Shown: positions 16,379 to 24,547 of the stretch, piece by piece
How positions within the stretch are numbered: the first letter of the stretch is position 1
Layout of the letters: each line of letters opens with the position of its first letter
Source of the DNA: an uncultured Lachnospiraceae bacterium
Lineage (GTDB): Bacteria; Bacillota; Clostridia; Lachnospirales; Lachnospiraceae
Assembly (NCBI GenBank): GCA_910578115.1
Contig: CAJTPO010000003.1
Coordinates: 124,001-188,000 of the forward strand
Direction: 5' to 3'
Length of the DNA stretch: 64,000 nucleotides
Translations under genes and position numbers: made by a program
The notes under the pieces: generated by a model
The model's database searches: none
The model's input: only the letters and a program-made list of their open reading frames with translations
Told to the model about the DNA's origin: nothing

Positions 16379-17677
16379 TTATACTATCATCAACTGGCTG
16401 GCTAACTGCATGGCAAGATCCACCACCACATCCGAATTATAATGACAGTGTTCGCCCCAGCGTCCCAAACCGTATATCTGCCTTGATTTGCAGAACGCAA
16501 GCAGCTTTCTCATGGCCTCCGGCTTGCCGATGGTATTCAGCGGATAGGCATATTCATTCAGATATCGAAAATCTGCGCCGTTACCATTATTTCTGGCACA
16601 TGCTGTCCCCATTCCATGCGCATCATGATCTGTAATGCCCGGAAGATTAATGGCGGCGTCTCCAAACATCTCTATCCGTTCCTTTCTTGTCTCCAGCCAG
16701 TACCCTCTGCTTCCCGGACAGAAATTGTGCCGCACCAGGATCCTGTGCCACGGAACCTGCAGGTCCGGCTCATAGATCCACTGTGCTGCCGTAGAAAGAT
16801 GCTTCGGTACATAACGGACTTCTACAGCGCTGGATTTTATCTCCGACACCAGATCCCTGATTTCCTCCGGCATACCAACAATCTGCTCAAAGCTCCTCCA
16901 TGGAACTGTAGTGATCACATATTCCCCTTCAAATACTTCCCCTGTCTTCGTCTTCACGCTGCGATTTTCGCAATTCAGAACGCTGGCTTCCATTCCGTAC
17001 AGTACCCGGGATGAGATTTCTCCGGACATACGGATCCACACTTCGCCGTATCCAAATTTTTTTGGATAATAGAAAGCGGCATGGCCCGGCTGCGTTCCAT
17101 AGGGTTTATGCGTCAGACAGGACAAAAGGGTTTCCTCAAAGCTTACATCGGGCAGCTTTTCCAGCCAATAGGTACCCAGCTCGTCCAGTTCATCCGCGAA
17201 CATCTTCTGATTATAAGGCAGCATATAATGATCGGCAATCCGCTGTCCCAGCTTCCAGACCATCCATTTCACAAACCGTGTCGGCATGGGCTGATCCAGA
17301 TTACAGCCTGCCTTCGCTATAGATGTCAGATAAGCCACCTGCTCCTGCAAATCCAGCTGCCAGATATTAGCCTCCAGCGGATGGCCAATCTCGGCTCCGT
17401 CCACCCAGATACGACTGTCCCGCGTAAAAAGCTGCCATTCCTCCTCTGGCATAAACTGAAACAGGAATTCATTGACCTGCGGTCTTCTCACATCCAGAAA
17501 ATGACCGCCGCCAATATCGAAAGGGCTGCCGTCCACCATCACAGAACGGCACAAACCGCCCGCTTCTTCCTCTTTCTCCAAGAGCAGAAAATCAGTTTCA
17601 CCCAGTTCTTTTAACCGGTTCGCCAAAGTAAGCCCTGACGGCCCGGCTCCAAGAATCAAATATTTTACTTTTTCCAT
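16379..17677 (-). CDS. FAD-dependent oxidoreductase, UDP-galactopyranose-mutase/protoporphyrinogen-oxidase-like
   Basis: 432-residue flavoprotein. The N-terminus has the dinucleotide fold YLILGAGPSGLTLANRL (about 6-22) with ELG..DFLLLEKEEEAGGLCRS, and the second glycine cluster FDIGGGHF. No signal peptide or membrane segment is seen, so it should be cytoplasmic. Its closest general resemblance is to amino-oxidase or UDP-galactopyranose-mutase-like proteins found in polysaccharide loci. It starts 3 bases after the GT2 stop (GGAGTAAGAT RBS), so the two are tightly coupled, which suggests a role in preparing or modifying a sugar nucleotide or lipid-linked sugar. The substrate cannot be assigned. 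Confidence 0.75.
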   Translation of the reverse strand: MEKVKYLILGAGPSGLTLANRLKELGETDFLLLEKEEEAGGLCRSVMVDGSPFDIGGGHFLDVRRPQVNEFLFQFMPEEEWQLFTRDSRIWVDGAEIGHPLEANIWQLDLQEQVAYLTSIAKAGCNLDQPMPTRFVKWMVWKLGQRIADHYMLPYNQKMFADELDELGTYWLEKLPDVSFEETLLSCLTHKPYGTQPGHAAFYYPKKFGYGEVWIRMSGEISSRVLYGMEASVLNCENRSVKTKTGEVFEGEYVITTVPWRSFEQIVGMPEEIRDLVSEIKSSAVEVRYVPKHLSTAAQWIYEPDLQVPWHRILVRHNFCPGSRGYWLETRKERIEMFGDAAINLPGITDHDAHGMGTACARNNGNGADFRYLNEYAYPLNTIGKPEAMRKLLAFCKSRQIYGLGRWGEHCHYNSDVVVDLAMQLASQLMIV

Positions 17678-17680
17678 ATC

Positions 17681-18406
17681 TTACTCCATCGTCCGTGCAA
17701 GACCAATACGGCTCTCATTCCTTTTCAGCTGAAACAGAAGGCGCAGCGCCTCCGTCACGGAACTGCTTTTCAGGCTGGATGCCGTCCCCACATAGTGAAT
17801 CGGCACCTCTACTGTCCGCAGATTCCTGCAGTAAAAGCGCATTTCTGTCTGATACATATGCCCTGTAGACAAGAAAGCGTCCAGATTCATATTCTCCAGG
17901 ATCTTCCGCTGAAAGCCCTCAAATCCGCTTGTCATATCTTTTAGTCTTGTTCCAAGAACCAGATTAGCCAGAAACGTACCGCCCTGACTCAATATCCTTC
18001 TGTATAAAGGCTGCCTGCGCATGGAACCGCCTTCCATAAACCGGGAACCCCACACACAGTCATACCCTTCTTCCATTTTCGCAAGAAACTGCGGTATCTC
18101 TGCGGGCAGATGGCTTCCTCCTCCATCCATCTCCACAATCTGTTCCGCGCCGTCCGCCAGCGCCTGACGGAAACCTTCCAGATAACAACTGATCACACCT
18201 CTGGATTCCCTGTAAAAAATACATTTCACCTTATCGTTCTCAGCTGCTTTCCTTCTGATGATCTCCTCTGTCCGGTCTTTAGAATAGCTGTCAATCACCG
18301 GATAAATATGTAAATTGTCATATGGCAGCGCAAGAATTTCATCCAGGATCCTCTCCATGGTATCTTCTTCATTGGCTACCGGCATGACGATGATCGTCTT
18401 TTTCAT
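17681..18406 (-). CDS. Family 2 glycosyltransferase, dolichol-phosphate-mannose-synthase-like
   Basis: 241-residue GT-A fold enzyme: VMPVANEEDTMERILDEILA at the N-terminus, IYPVIDSYSKDRTEEII, and the metal-binding region EMDGGGSHLP, where the second Asp of the usual D-x-D is replaced by Gly, a variant I believe also occurs in some relatives. No C-terminal membrane helices are present, as in soluble DPM synthases. The likely reaction is transfer of a sugar from a nucleotide to polyprenyl phosphate. GAGGGG precedes ATG 18406. It heads the three-gene glycosylation set and follows the cyclo-ligase gene by 77 bases. Confidence 0.85.
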   Translation of the reverse strand: MKKTIIVMPVANEEDTMERILDEILALPYDNLHIYPVIDSYSKDRTEEIIRRKAAENDKVKCIFYRESRGVISCYLEGFRQALADGAEQIVEMDGGGSHLPAEIPQFLAKMEEGYDCVWGSRFMEGGSMRRQPLYRRILSQGGTFLANLVLGTRLKDMTSGFEGFQRKILENMNLDAFLSTGHMYQTEMRFYCRNLRTVEVPIHYVGTASSLKSSSVTEALRLLFQLKRNESRIGLARTME

Positions 18407-18483
18407 TGCATCCCCTCATAGGTAACGATTAATTTGTCTTCTCTTCTGTCTGCCACAACATCCATAATCAGCACTGCCGTCCG

Positions 18484-19125
18484 TTATAATATCCCCTCTT
18501 CCGTAATCACCATATCCGGTCTCACGTCATGTACCTCATAAGGAATCGTGTGCACCAGCTGACACGTATAAGCGAACGCAGCCGTGGTCAACCGTTCCAT
18601 GACACTGCCGATCCGTCCTTTCGCGTCGCTCAATCTTCCCAGATAGCGGTCATAAAAACCCTTCCCGTATCCGATCCGATGCCGTTCCCTGTCAAACACA
18701 GCCCCCGGCATCCACATCATTATTTTATACTGCAGAAGCTCCCCCTGGTCAGCAGCTGCCGAACCGTTTGGCCGCCCCATCCATTCCGGCAGTGGAATTC
18801 CCCGCACCGGTTCCGGAATCCCCTTATAGCCGCTGCATAAATCCTCCAGCGAAAAGATCTGCCAAAACTCCATTTCCCCGCCGCAAACCTTTGGCGCAAA
18901 CACATACTTCCCATCCGCCAGCGCCTGACCAATCATCTCGCTCGTATCCACTTCACTCCGATAACTGACATAGGCTAAAATGATCCGTGCCTCCCGATAG
19001 GCCTGATGTACAAAAACCCGTTCCCGTATTGCCGCATTACACCGCTCCCTTACTTCCGGATCCATTCGATCACGTACCGCAAGTATCTGTCTGCGTATCC
19101 TGCTCTTATCCATGCTTATGTCCAT
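18484..19125 (-). CDS. 5-formyltetrahydrofolate cyclo-ligase
   Basis: ATP-dependent enzyme returning 5-formyl-THF to 5,10-methenyl-THF. About 213 residues: N-terminal basic SRIRRQILAVRDRM, central YVSYRSEVDTSEMI and AFAPKV-like YVFAPKV, and the nucleotide-binding signature GAVFDRERHRIGYGKGFYDR near the C-terminus. Two starts are close, ATG 19125 and ATG 19113; both overlap the end of the DUF896 gene, so translation is probably coupled. I chose 19125 because a weak GGGA lies at the right distance. It complements fhs, folD and metH elsewhere in the window in folate one-carbon traffic. Confidence 0.92.
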   Translation of the reverse strand: MDISMDKSRIRRQILAVRDRMDPEVRERCNAAIRERVFVHQAYREARIILAYVSYRSEVDTSEMIGQALADGKYVFAPKVCGGEMEFWQIFSLEDLCSGYKGIPEPVRGIPLPEWMGRPNGSAAADQGELLQYKIMMWMPGAVFDRERHRIGYGKGFYDRYLGRLSDAKGRIGSVMERLTTAAFAYTCQLVHTIPYEVHDVRPDMVITEEGIL

Positions 19126-19327
19126 GCTTTTTCCCAAGGTCAGTAATCGAACCGTCCTTCTCCACAATAGAAATATTGTCAAGCTGCCCTCTTAAATTCG
19201 CCCGCACATTGGCCACATATGCGCTGCGCAGCTGTTTCTGCTCTTCCTTCTCTTCTTCTGTCAGCCCTTCCGTCTGCGATTTATGATACAGCTCATTAAT
19301 TCTGGCTGTCATCTGTTCTACATTCAT
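19106..19327 (-). CDS. DUF896 (YnzC-family) small cytosolic protein
   Basis: 73-residue helical protein. The family pattern is clear: ARINELYHKSQTEGLTEEE (about 7-25), then EQKQLRSAYVANVRANLRGQ, with a His/Gly-rich tail KKHGHKHG. Related B. subtilis proteins (YnzC, YneB neighbourhood) are small two-helix hairpins of unknown function linked to the SOS operon; here it sits between proB and cyclo-ligase instead. ATG 19327 is chosen since it matches the family N-terminus and AAGGAG lies upstream; the open frame extends further but without homology. Confidence 0.9.
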   Translation of the reverse strand: MNVEQMTARINELYHKSQTEGLTEEEKEEQKQLRSAYVANVRANLRGQLDNISIVEKDGSITDLGKKHGHKHG

Positions 19328-19421
19328 ATCCCTGCTTTTCTCCTTCTTACATTCTATGATTTTACCTCCTACCGAAGCAGTTTTCCGGCAGCGTTTTACG
19401 CTGAGGACGCGAACAGAATTT

Positions 19422-20291
19422 TCATTCATGCGCCATCTGCTGTACAAACAACGGCAGATCGAAACCCTCCTCCTTATGCGCTTTGAAAAGCGTCCCGATG
19501 TTCTGTCCCGCCAAAATCCGATGGATCACCTTAATGTCCGCACTGTTTGCTATTACCATATCCACGCCCATATTACCTGCAATTCTGGCCGCCTGCAGCT
19601 TGGTGTTCATTCCACCCGTACCAGAGGCGCTTCCCGTGGAAGCCTTTCCCATCTCCAGCAGCTCCTCCGTCAGCTCCTCCACCACCTCTATATATTTCGC
19701 ATTCGGATTCTTCCTTGGATCATCCGTGTAGAGTCCGTCGATATCCGATAACAGAATCAGCATGTCCGCATCAATCAGCGCCGCCACGATGGCCGATAAA
19801 GTATCATTATCCCCAATTCCCAGCTCATAGGTAGCCACCGTGTCATTTTCATTGACGATCGGCACTACTCCCAGCTTAAACAGTTCTGCGAAAGTATTGC
19901 GTGCGTTAAAACGGTTCAGATTATCAATAATCGTATTCTTCGTCATCAAAATCTGCGCTGCCACTTGATTATATTCCGCAAAAATCTTCTGATAAGTCAT
20001 CATCAGCCTGGCCTGGCCAATGGCGGCGCATGCCTGTTTCACCGCCGTCGGATTGTCCTCATCAATCCCCTGCATCATCACCGCTTTCCTGCCCACCGCC
20101 ACAGCGCCGGACGTTACAAGCACCACATCTTTGCCACGATTTCTGATATCACACAACTCCCGCACCAGCACGTCCAGCTTCGTGTAATCCAGATCTCCCG
20201 TCTGTACATGCTGCAATGAGGAGGACCCGATCTTGATCACGATCCGTTTCTTATCTTTCATCATCTCTCTGATCTTTGTATTTTCTGACAT
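19422..20291 (-). CDS. proB: Glutamate 5-kinase, short form without PUA domain
   Basis: First enzyme of proline synthesis, phosphorylating glutamate. 289 residues of amino-acid-kinase fold: RIVIKIGSSSL (about 16-26), VVLVTSGAVAVGRK, PIVNENDTVAT, and GTGGMNTKLQAA. The C-terminal PUA domain of the E. coli-type enzyme is absent, giving the compact version common in clostridia. GGAGAGAAGAG precedes ATG 20291. It follows the COG2509 flavoprotein gene by 43 bases; proA is separated by five genes. Confidence 0.96.
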   Translation of the reverse strand: MSENTKIREMMKDKKRIVIKIGSSSLQHVQTGDLDYTKLDVLVRELCDIRNRGKDVVLVTSGAVAVGRKAVMMQGIDEDNPTAVKQACAAIGQARLMMTYQKIFAEYNQVAAQILMTKNTIIDNLNRFNARNTFAELFKLGVVPIVNENDTVATYELGIGDNDTLSAIVAALIDADMLILLSDIDGLYTDDPRKNPNAKYIEVVEELTEELLEMGKASTGSASGTGGMNTKLQAARIAGNMGVDMVIANSADIKVIHRILAGQNIGTLFKAHKEEGFDLPLFVQQMAHE

Positions 20292-20334
20292 CTCTTCTCT
20301 CCAGTCTTAAAATTTCCGTTTCGGTTATCATTTC

Positions 20335-22038
20335 TTACAATGGCATAAATTCCACCGCTATCTTCTCCGCAATTACCATACCATCCATCGCCGCCGAAGT
20401 AATGCCGCCCGCATATCCGGCTCCTTCCCCACACGGATAAAGTCCCCGGATCACCGACTGTCCCGTCTCGTCCCGTATAATCCTCACCGGAGAGGATGTC
20501 CTGCTCTCAACCCCTGAAAGACAGGCGCTGCCGTCCGAAAAACCCTGTACGTTCCGGCCGATCAGTTCAATCCCTTCCACCAACGCACGGTTAAGTTCCG
20601 CCGGCAGAATTTCATGTACCGGCGCCAAACGATAGTTCCCTTTCACTGCAGGAGCAAAATCAGGATAGCGCTGTTCGATTACGGAGTCATACGATTCTGC
20701 TGTCTGCACTATATCTTTGAACGCCGTGCCGGTCACCGCCTTCCGGAACTCCCCATAGGTTTCCACCGGTACCGCTCCCTTCCCGATCCGGTATGCCCGC
20801 TCCTCCAATTCCCGTTGAAAGGCGATCCCGCCCAGCGGAGACTTATCTGCATAATCGTCCGGTGTCACCGTAACAATCATGGCGCTGTTACTGTTATCGC
20901 CGCCGCGTCCACTGTAGCTCATACCGTTCACCGCCAGCCGCTCCGGCTCGGAAGAAGCATTGACCACATAACCGCCGGGACACATACAGAAAGAATATAC
21001 CCCTCTGCCTGAAGCGGTCTGCGCAGTCACTTTGTAGCTGGCTGCCGGCAGCAGCGGATGCTGTACACCTCCATATTGCATCTGATCGATCATCCGGCGC
21101 GGATGTTCCATACGCAGCCCCACAGCAAATGATTTGGCGGCCATAGGCACCTGCTTCCGATACAGCATCTCAAAAGTATCCCTCGCACTGTGTCCTGTCG
21201 CCAGCACGACCGTCTCACTCTCTATAAGTTCTTCTTTCACCGAGTGTCTATTATACGTTATTGCGTCATCCTCTGTCTCACCGGCGTGTTCCCGATACCG
21301 GACGACTACACCCTTTACCTGTTCTTCTTCATAAAGCAGATCCGTCACCTGCGCACCAAATCTCACTTCACCGCCCCAGTTTATGATCTGTTCTCTCAGC
21401 CGCTTCACCACAAAGACCAGAATATCCGTACCGATATGCGGTTTCGATTCATACAGAATCTGTTCCGGCGCCCCGGCTTCCACAAAAATCCGCAGAACCT
21501 CTTTGTTCCTGCCAAATTTATCTTTTACAAGCGTATTTAACTTACCGTCCGAGAAAGTACCTGCTCCCCCTTCCCCGAACTGCACATTGGAATCCGGGTC
21601 AAGTATACCCTCTTTCCAGAATCTCTCCACATCTGTAAGCCGCCGCTCCACGCAATTGCCCCGCTCTAACAGCAAAGGTCTGTATCCGTGCTTTGCCAGC
21701 ATATAACCGCAAAACAGACCAGCCGGCCCCGTGCCGATAATGACCGGCCGGTGAAGAAGCTTCCTGCCGCCTGCCGCCGGAAATTCATAGTTCTTCTCTT
21801 CCACCGCCTGTACCTGCTTACTTTTGCATCTGGCAATCACTTTTTTCTGAGAAGCTACTGACACATGCAGCGCGTAGTTAATCCAGATTTCCGGTTTCTT
21901 TCTGGCATCAATCGACTTCTTCACAATCTGCCACGTCAAAATCTCTTCTGGTGCGATACGCAGCACTGCGGCAGCTTTGCGCACAATATCCTGACTGGTA
22001 TGTTCCAATGGAACTTTGATCTGATTGATACGAATCAT
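20335..22038 (-). CDS. FAD-dependent dehydrogenase of the COG2509 family
   Basis: 567-residue flavoprotein with a roughly 90-residue N-terminal domain (IRINQIKVPLEHTSQDIVRK) ahead of the dinucleotide-binding PVIIGTGPAGLFCGYMLA (about 98-115). Other family signatures are NVQFGEGGAGTFSDGKLNT, CMCPGGYVVNASSE and the C-terminal YPCGEGAGYAGGITSAAMDG. The family is widespread in Firmicutes but its substrate is unknown to me. It starts 7 bases after the stop of the BaiN-like flavoprotein gene, so the two flavoproteins are likely co-expressed. No membrane segment or signal peptide. Confidence 0.88.
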   Translation of the reverse strand: MIRINQIKVPLEHTSQDIVRKAAAVLRIAPEEILTWQIVKKSIDARKKPEIWINYALHVSVASQKKVIARCKSKQVQAVEEKNYEFPAAGGRKLLHRPVIIGTGPAGLFCGYMLAKHGYRPLLLERGNCVERRLTDVERFWKEGILDPDSNVQFGEGGAGTFSDGKLNTLVKDKFGRNKEVLRIFVEAGAPEQILYESKPHIGTDILVFVVKRLREQIINWGGEVRFGAQVTDLLYEEEQVKGVVVRYREHAGETEDDAITYNRHSVKEELIESETVVLATGHSARDTFEMLYRKQVPMAAKSFAVGLRMEHPRRMIDQMQYGGVQHPLLPAASYKVTAQTASGRGVYSFCMCPGGYVVNASSEPERLAVNGMSYSGRGGDNSNSAMIVTVTPDDYADKSPLGGIAFQRELEERAYRIGKGAVPVETYGEFRKAVTGTAFKDIVQTAESYDSVIEQRYPDFAPAVKGNYRLAPVHEILPAELNRALVEGIELIGRNVQGFSDGSACLSGVESRTSSPVRIIRDETGQSVIRGLYPCGEGAGYAGGITSAAMDGMVIAEKIAVEFMPL

Positions 22039-22045
22039 TGCTCTG

Positions 22046-23611
22046 TCATCTCTCCTGTAATGGTTTCTGCGGATTATGCACTTTTCTGTGTGCCGTTATG
22101 ATCGTATAACTGTACGCATTGACCGTTATGACACAATTATCGACCTCAACATACCAGTTCTTACCCTGTCTTGTAATCACAGCCTGCCCGCACTCGATCT
22201 TTGTTCTGCACCACGCCGCAATATCCTCTATATCCAAAGCAAGATTCTTCCTGATCCGAATACCGCCCAATTCCGTTGTATGTAATCTGTCTAAATGGTC
22301 CGTCAGCTCTGTCACCCTGACTTCAACCGTTCCATCCGTACGGGTATTGATTTCAAATTCCGGCGCTCCTGCCGCTGCACGCCCTGCCACAGCACCGCTG
22401 CTCCATGCCCACTGCAGATTATATCCGCCGCAGATCCCGTCGATATCCAGCATCTCCCCCGCGAAAAACAATCCCGGCACTTTAACTGACTGCAGCCTGT
22501 CCGTAATTTCTTTAAAGTCCACTCCGCCGGCACACACCTGTGCCTGTTCAAAAGAATTCGTCTCCCGCACCGTTACCTGAAAAGAATGAAAAAGTGATTC
22601 CAGCTTCTTTCTCCGGGACACATTGATCTCACATACTGTTTCCGCTTCCCGGATCCCGGCCAGTTTTAACAGCAATAAGCCTGTTTTCTTATTGACAATC
22701 CCGGTCACAAACTGCTCCATATGCTGCTTTCTCTGCTGCTCCCACCGCTGCTCCCAGAAAGCGGCATCCGTATCCGGCATAAAATCTATCGCTGCCGTTA
22801 CCTTCTTTTTCTCCAGCAGCGCATATGCTGCAATCCTGCTGAACTGAAAAACCGGAATTCCTGAAATCCCATAATCTGTCAGCTGCAATTCGCCATCTAC
22901 AACGCTGACAGCAGTTCCATCTATGTATAGTATCAGACGCGCCTCACAGCGCACCCCTGCCACCTGCTTCCAGAAGGATCCCTCGCATTGGAGCGCCGTA
23001 AGCGCCGGCACCGTCGGCACAATTCCATGCCCCAGCCGCCCGGCAAGCTCAAACCCCGTCCCGTCCGATCCCGTCCTTGGTGCTGCCCTACCTCCGCAGG
23101 CCAGAATCACGGCATCGTATCTTTGCCCTGTATCAGTTTCCTGCTCTTTACATGTCTTTGGATCGGTCTCCACCATCAGTCGGACAGCGCCTTCCTTATC
23201 TGCCACGTTTCTGACCCCGGTAACCCGGCACTGCGTAAAAAGTTGAATTCCCAGACTTTCCATCTCATATCGCAGCACATCCGACACCGTTGCAGCCTGC
23301 TCACTGGCCGGATACAAATAACCGTTCCTGTTTTTGATCCGCATACCCAGCTTCCGAAAAAAGTCTTTCGTTTCCGTTACCCCAAACCGCTCATAGATCT
23401 CTGCCACGCAGGCAGCACCGCCTCCATAATAGCAGCCTGCCTCCATAACCTCATTGGAGAAATTGCATTTCCCATTTCCCGTAGACAGAATTTTCTTTCC
23501 AACTCTGTCATTCCTTTCGTATAACGTCACACACGCTCCCGCATATGCCGCCTGGATTGCTGCCATCATCCCGGCCGCTCCGCCGCCCACCACGGCAATC
23601 TTTCTCCCCAT
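22046..23611 (-). CDS. BaiN/HI0933-family flavoprotein with C-terminal DUF3781-like extension
   Basis: About 521 residues. Residues 1-415 are a complete BaiN/YhiN-type FAD protein: KIAVVGGGAAGMMAAIQAA at the N-terminus, RVGKKILSTGNGKCNFSNE, and the closing GICGGYNLQWAWSSGAVAGR. The remaining ~100 residues contain LHTTELGGIRIRKNLAL and GKNWYVEVDNCVITVNAYSY followed by TIITAH, which I recognise as the pattern of DUF3781, a domain usually encoded alone. The reading frame is continuous, so this appears to be a natural fusion. ATG 23611 matches the family N-terminus; an upstream TTG (23650) extends it by 13 residues. A TATAAT (23662-23667, minus) lies upstream. Substrate unknown. Confidence 0.85.
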   Translation of the reverse strand: MGRKIAVVGGGAAGMMAAIQAAYAGACVTLYERNDRVGKKILSTGNGKCNFSNEVMEAGCYYGGGAACVAEIYERFGVTETKDFFRKLGMRIKNRNGYLYPASEQAATVSDVLRYEMESLGIQLFTQCRVTGVRNVADKEGAVRLMVETDPKTCKEQETDTGQRYDAVILACGGRAAPRTGSDGTGFELAGRLGHGIVPTVPALTALQCEGSFWKQVAGVRCEARLILYIDGTAVSVVDGELQLTDYGISGIPVFQFSRIAAYALLEKKKVTAAIDFMPDTDAAFWEQRWEQQRKQHMEQFVTGIVNKKTGLLLLKLAGIREAETVCEINVSRRKKLESLFHSFQVTVRETNSFEQAQVCAGGVDFKEITDRLQSVKVPGLFFAGEMLDIDGICGGYNLQWAWSSGAVAGRAAAGAPEFEINTRTDGTVEVRVTELTDHLDRLHTTELGGIRIRKNLALDIEDIAAWCRTKIECGQAVITRQGKNWYVEVDNCVITVNAYSYTIITAHRKVHNPQKPLQER

Positions 23612-23751
23612 ATTTCCTGTATTTTCAAACCTTTCTTTGTAAATTGACAATACTATGAGACATTATATCATAAAATATAACCTTTCAGCATTAAAAATTC
23701 CCCTGTAATACACCTTTTCAGACAAACACACCGGGAACTCATCCTCATTCT

Positions 23752-24420
23752 TCAACTCGAATAAGATTCCAGAAAATTATACAGCTCTTCATCATTCTCT
23801 ATATATTTCCCCTGAATGATCTCCGCCTTCAACTGATCGTTGAGATCGGACAACAGAATATCCGTATTCATATGCAGCCGCCTCTTATCTTCCTCATACA
23901 CTACGATAAAGTGATCTTCCACCATCAAATAGTACCCCTTTTCTTCTTCCTCTTTATAGTACTTGCAGATCACAACCCTGTCTTTGGAAAAGGCTGTCAG
24001 CTCTATAGTCTCGAATCCCATCTCCAATTCCGTGAGCGGCGGATTTCTGTCATAGGATTCCAGTTCTTTGATCAGGCTCTCCCGATCCAGTCCAATATAT
24101 TTTACCGGTACATCCTCCTGCTTCTCCCGGATCGTACCGTCCGCCAGATTGACTTCCTCGATTAAATACATGGTATCTGCCGTCACCACCGGAATTTTCT
24201 CCACTGCCGTTTCAATGATCTGTTCCTCCAGAGTCTCTTCTCCGGAATCCCATATATCACTGTACTCAACATCCATTCCACTCAGATCATTCTTAATCTC
24301 TTTCTCCTGATACTTGTTGGGATAGAAGAACCGCTCCATTCTTATCGCCATATAGCCGCCCGCACCCAACAAAAAAACTGACATTACCAGAAAAAGACTG
24401 ACACGTCTTACAAATTTCAT
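23752..24420 (-). CDS. Membrane-anchored protein of unknown function, possibly BofC-like
   Basis: 222 residues. One N-terminal membrane segment (VSLFLVMSVFLLGAGGYMAI, about 7-26) acts as an uncleaved anchor or signal; the rest is acidic and extracytoplasmic. The end, LSDLNDQLKAEIIQGKY followed by ENDEELYNFLESYSS, resembles the C-terminal domain of the forespore intermembrane protein BofC, which restrains SpoIVB/SigK activation in Bacillus. That assignment is by pattern only and of low certainty. It is the last gene of a minus-strand series after the flippase gene and before the BaiN-like gene. Confidence 0.6.
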   Translation of the reverse strand: MKFVRRVSLFLVMSVFLLGAGGYMAIRMERFFYPNKYQEKEIKNDLSGMDVEYSDIWDSGEETLEEQIIETAVEKIPVVTADTMYLIEEVNLADGTIREKQEDVPVKYIGLDRESLIKELESYDRNPPLTELEMGFETIELTAFSKDRVVICKYYKEEEEKGYYLMVEDHFIVVYEEDKRRLHMNTDILLSDLNDQLKAEIIQGKYIENDEELYNFLESYSS

Positions 24421-24547
24421 CCTTACCCAGGCCCTTCTTATCGGATTTTCTGTAATCAGTATCAGTCATTTATAAAAATTTATTCAGTTTCAGCCCAAAT
24501 TTCTATTGCGGGATCTTATCCCATATCCACATATCGGATCCCGGCTC

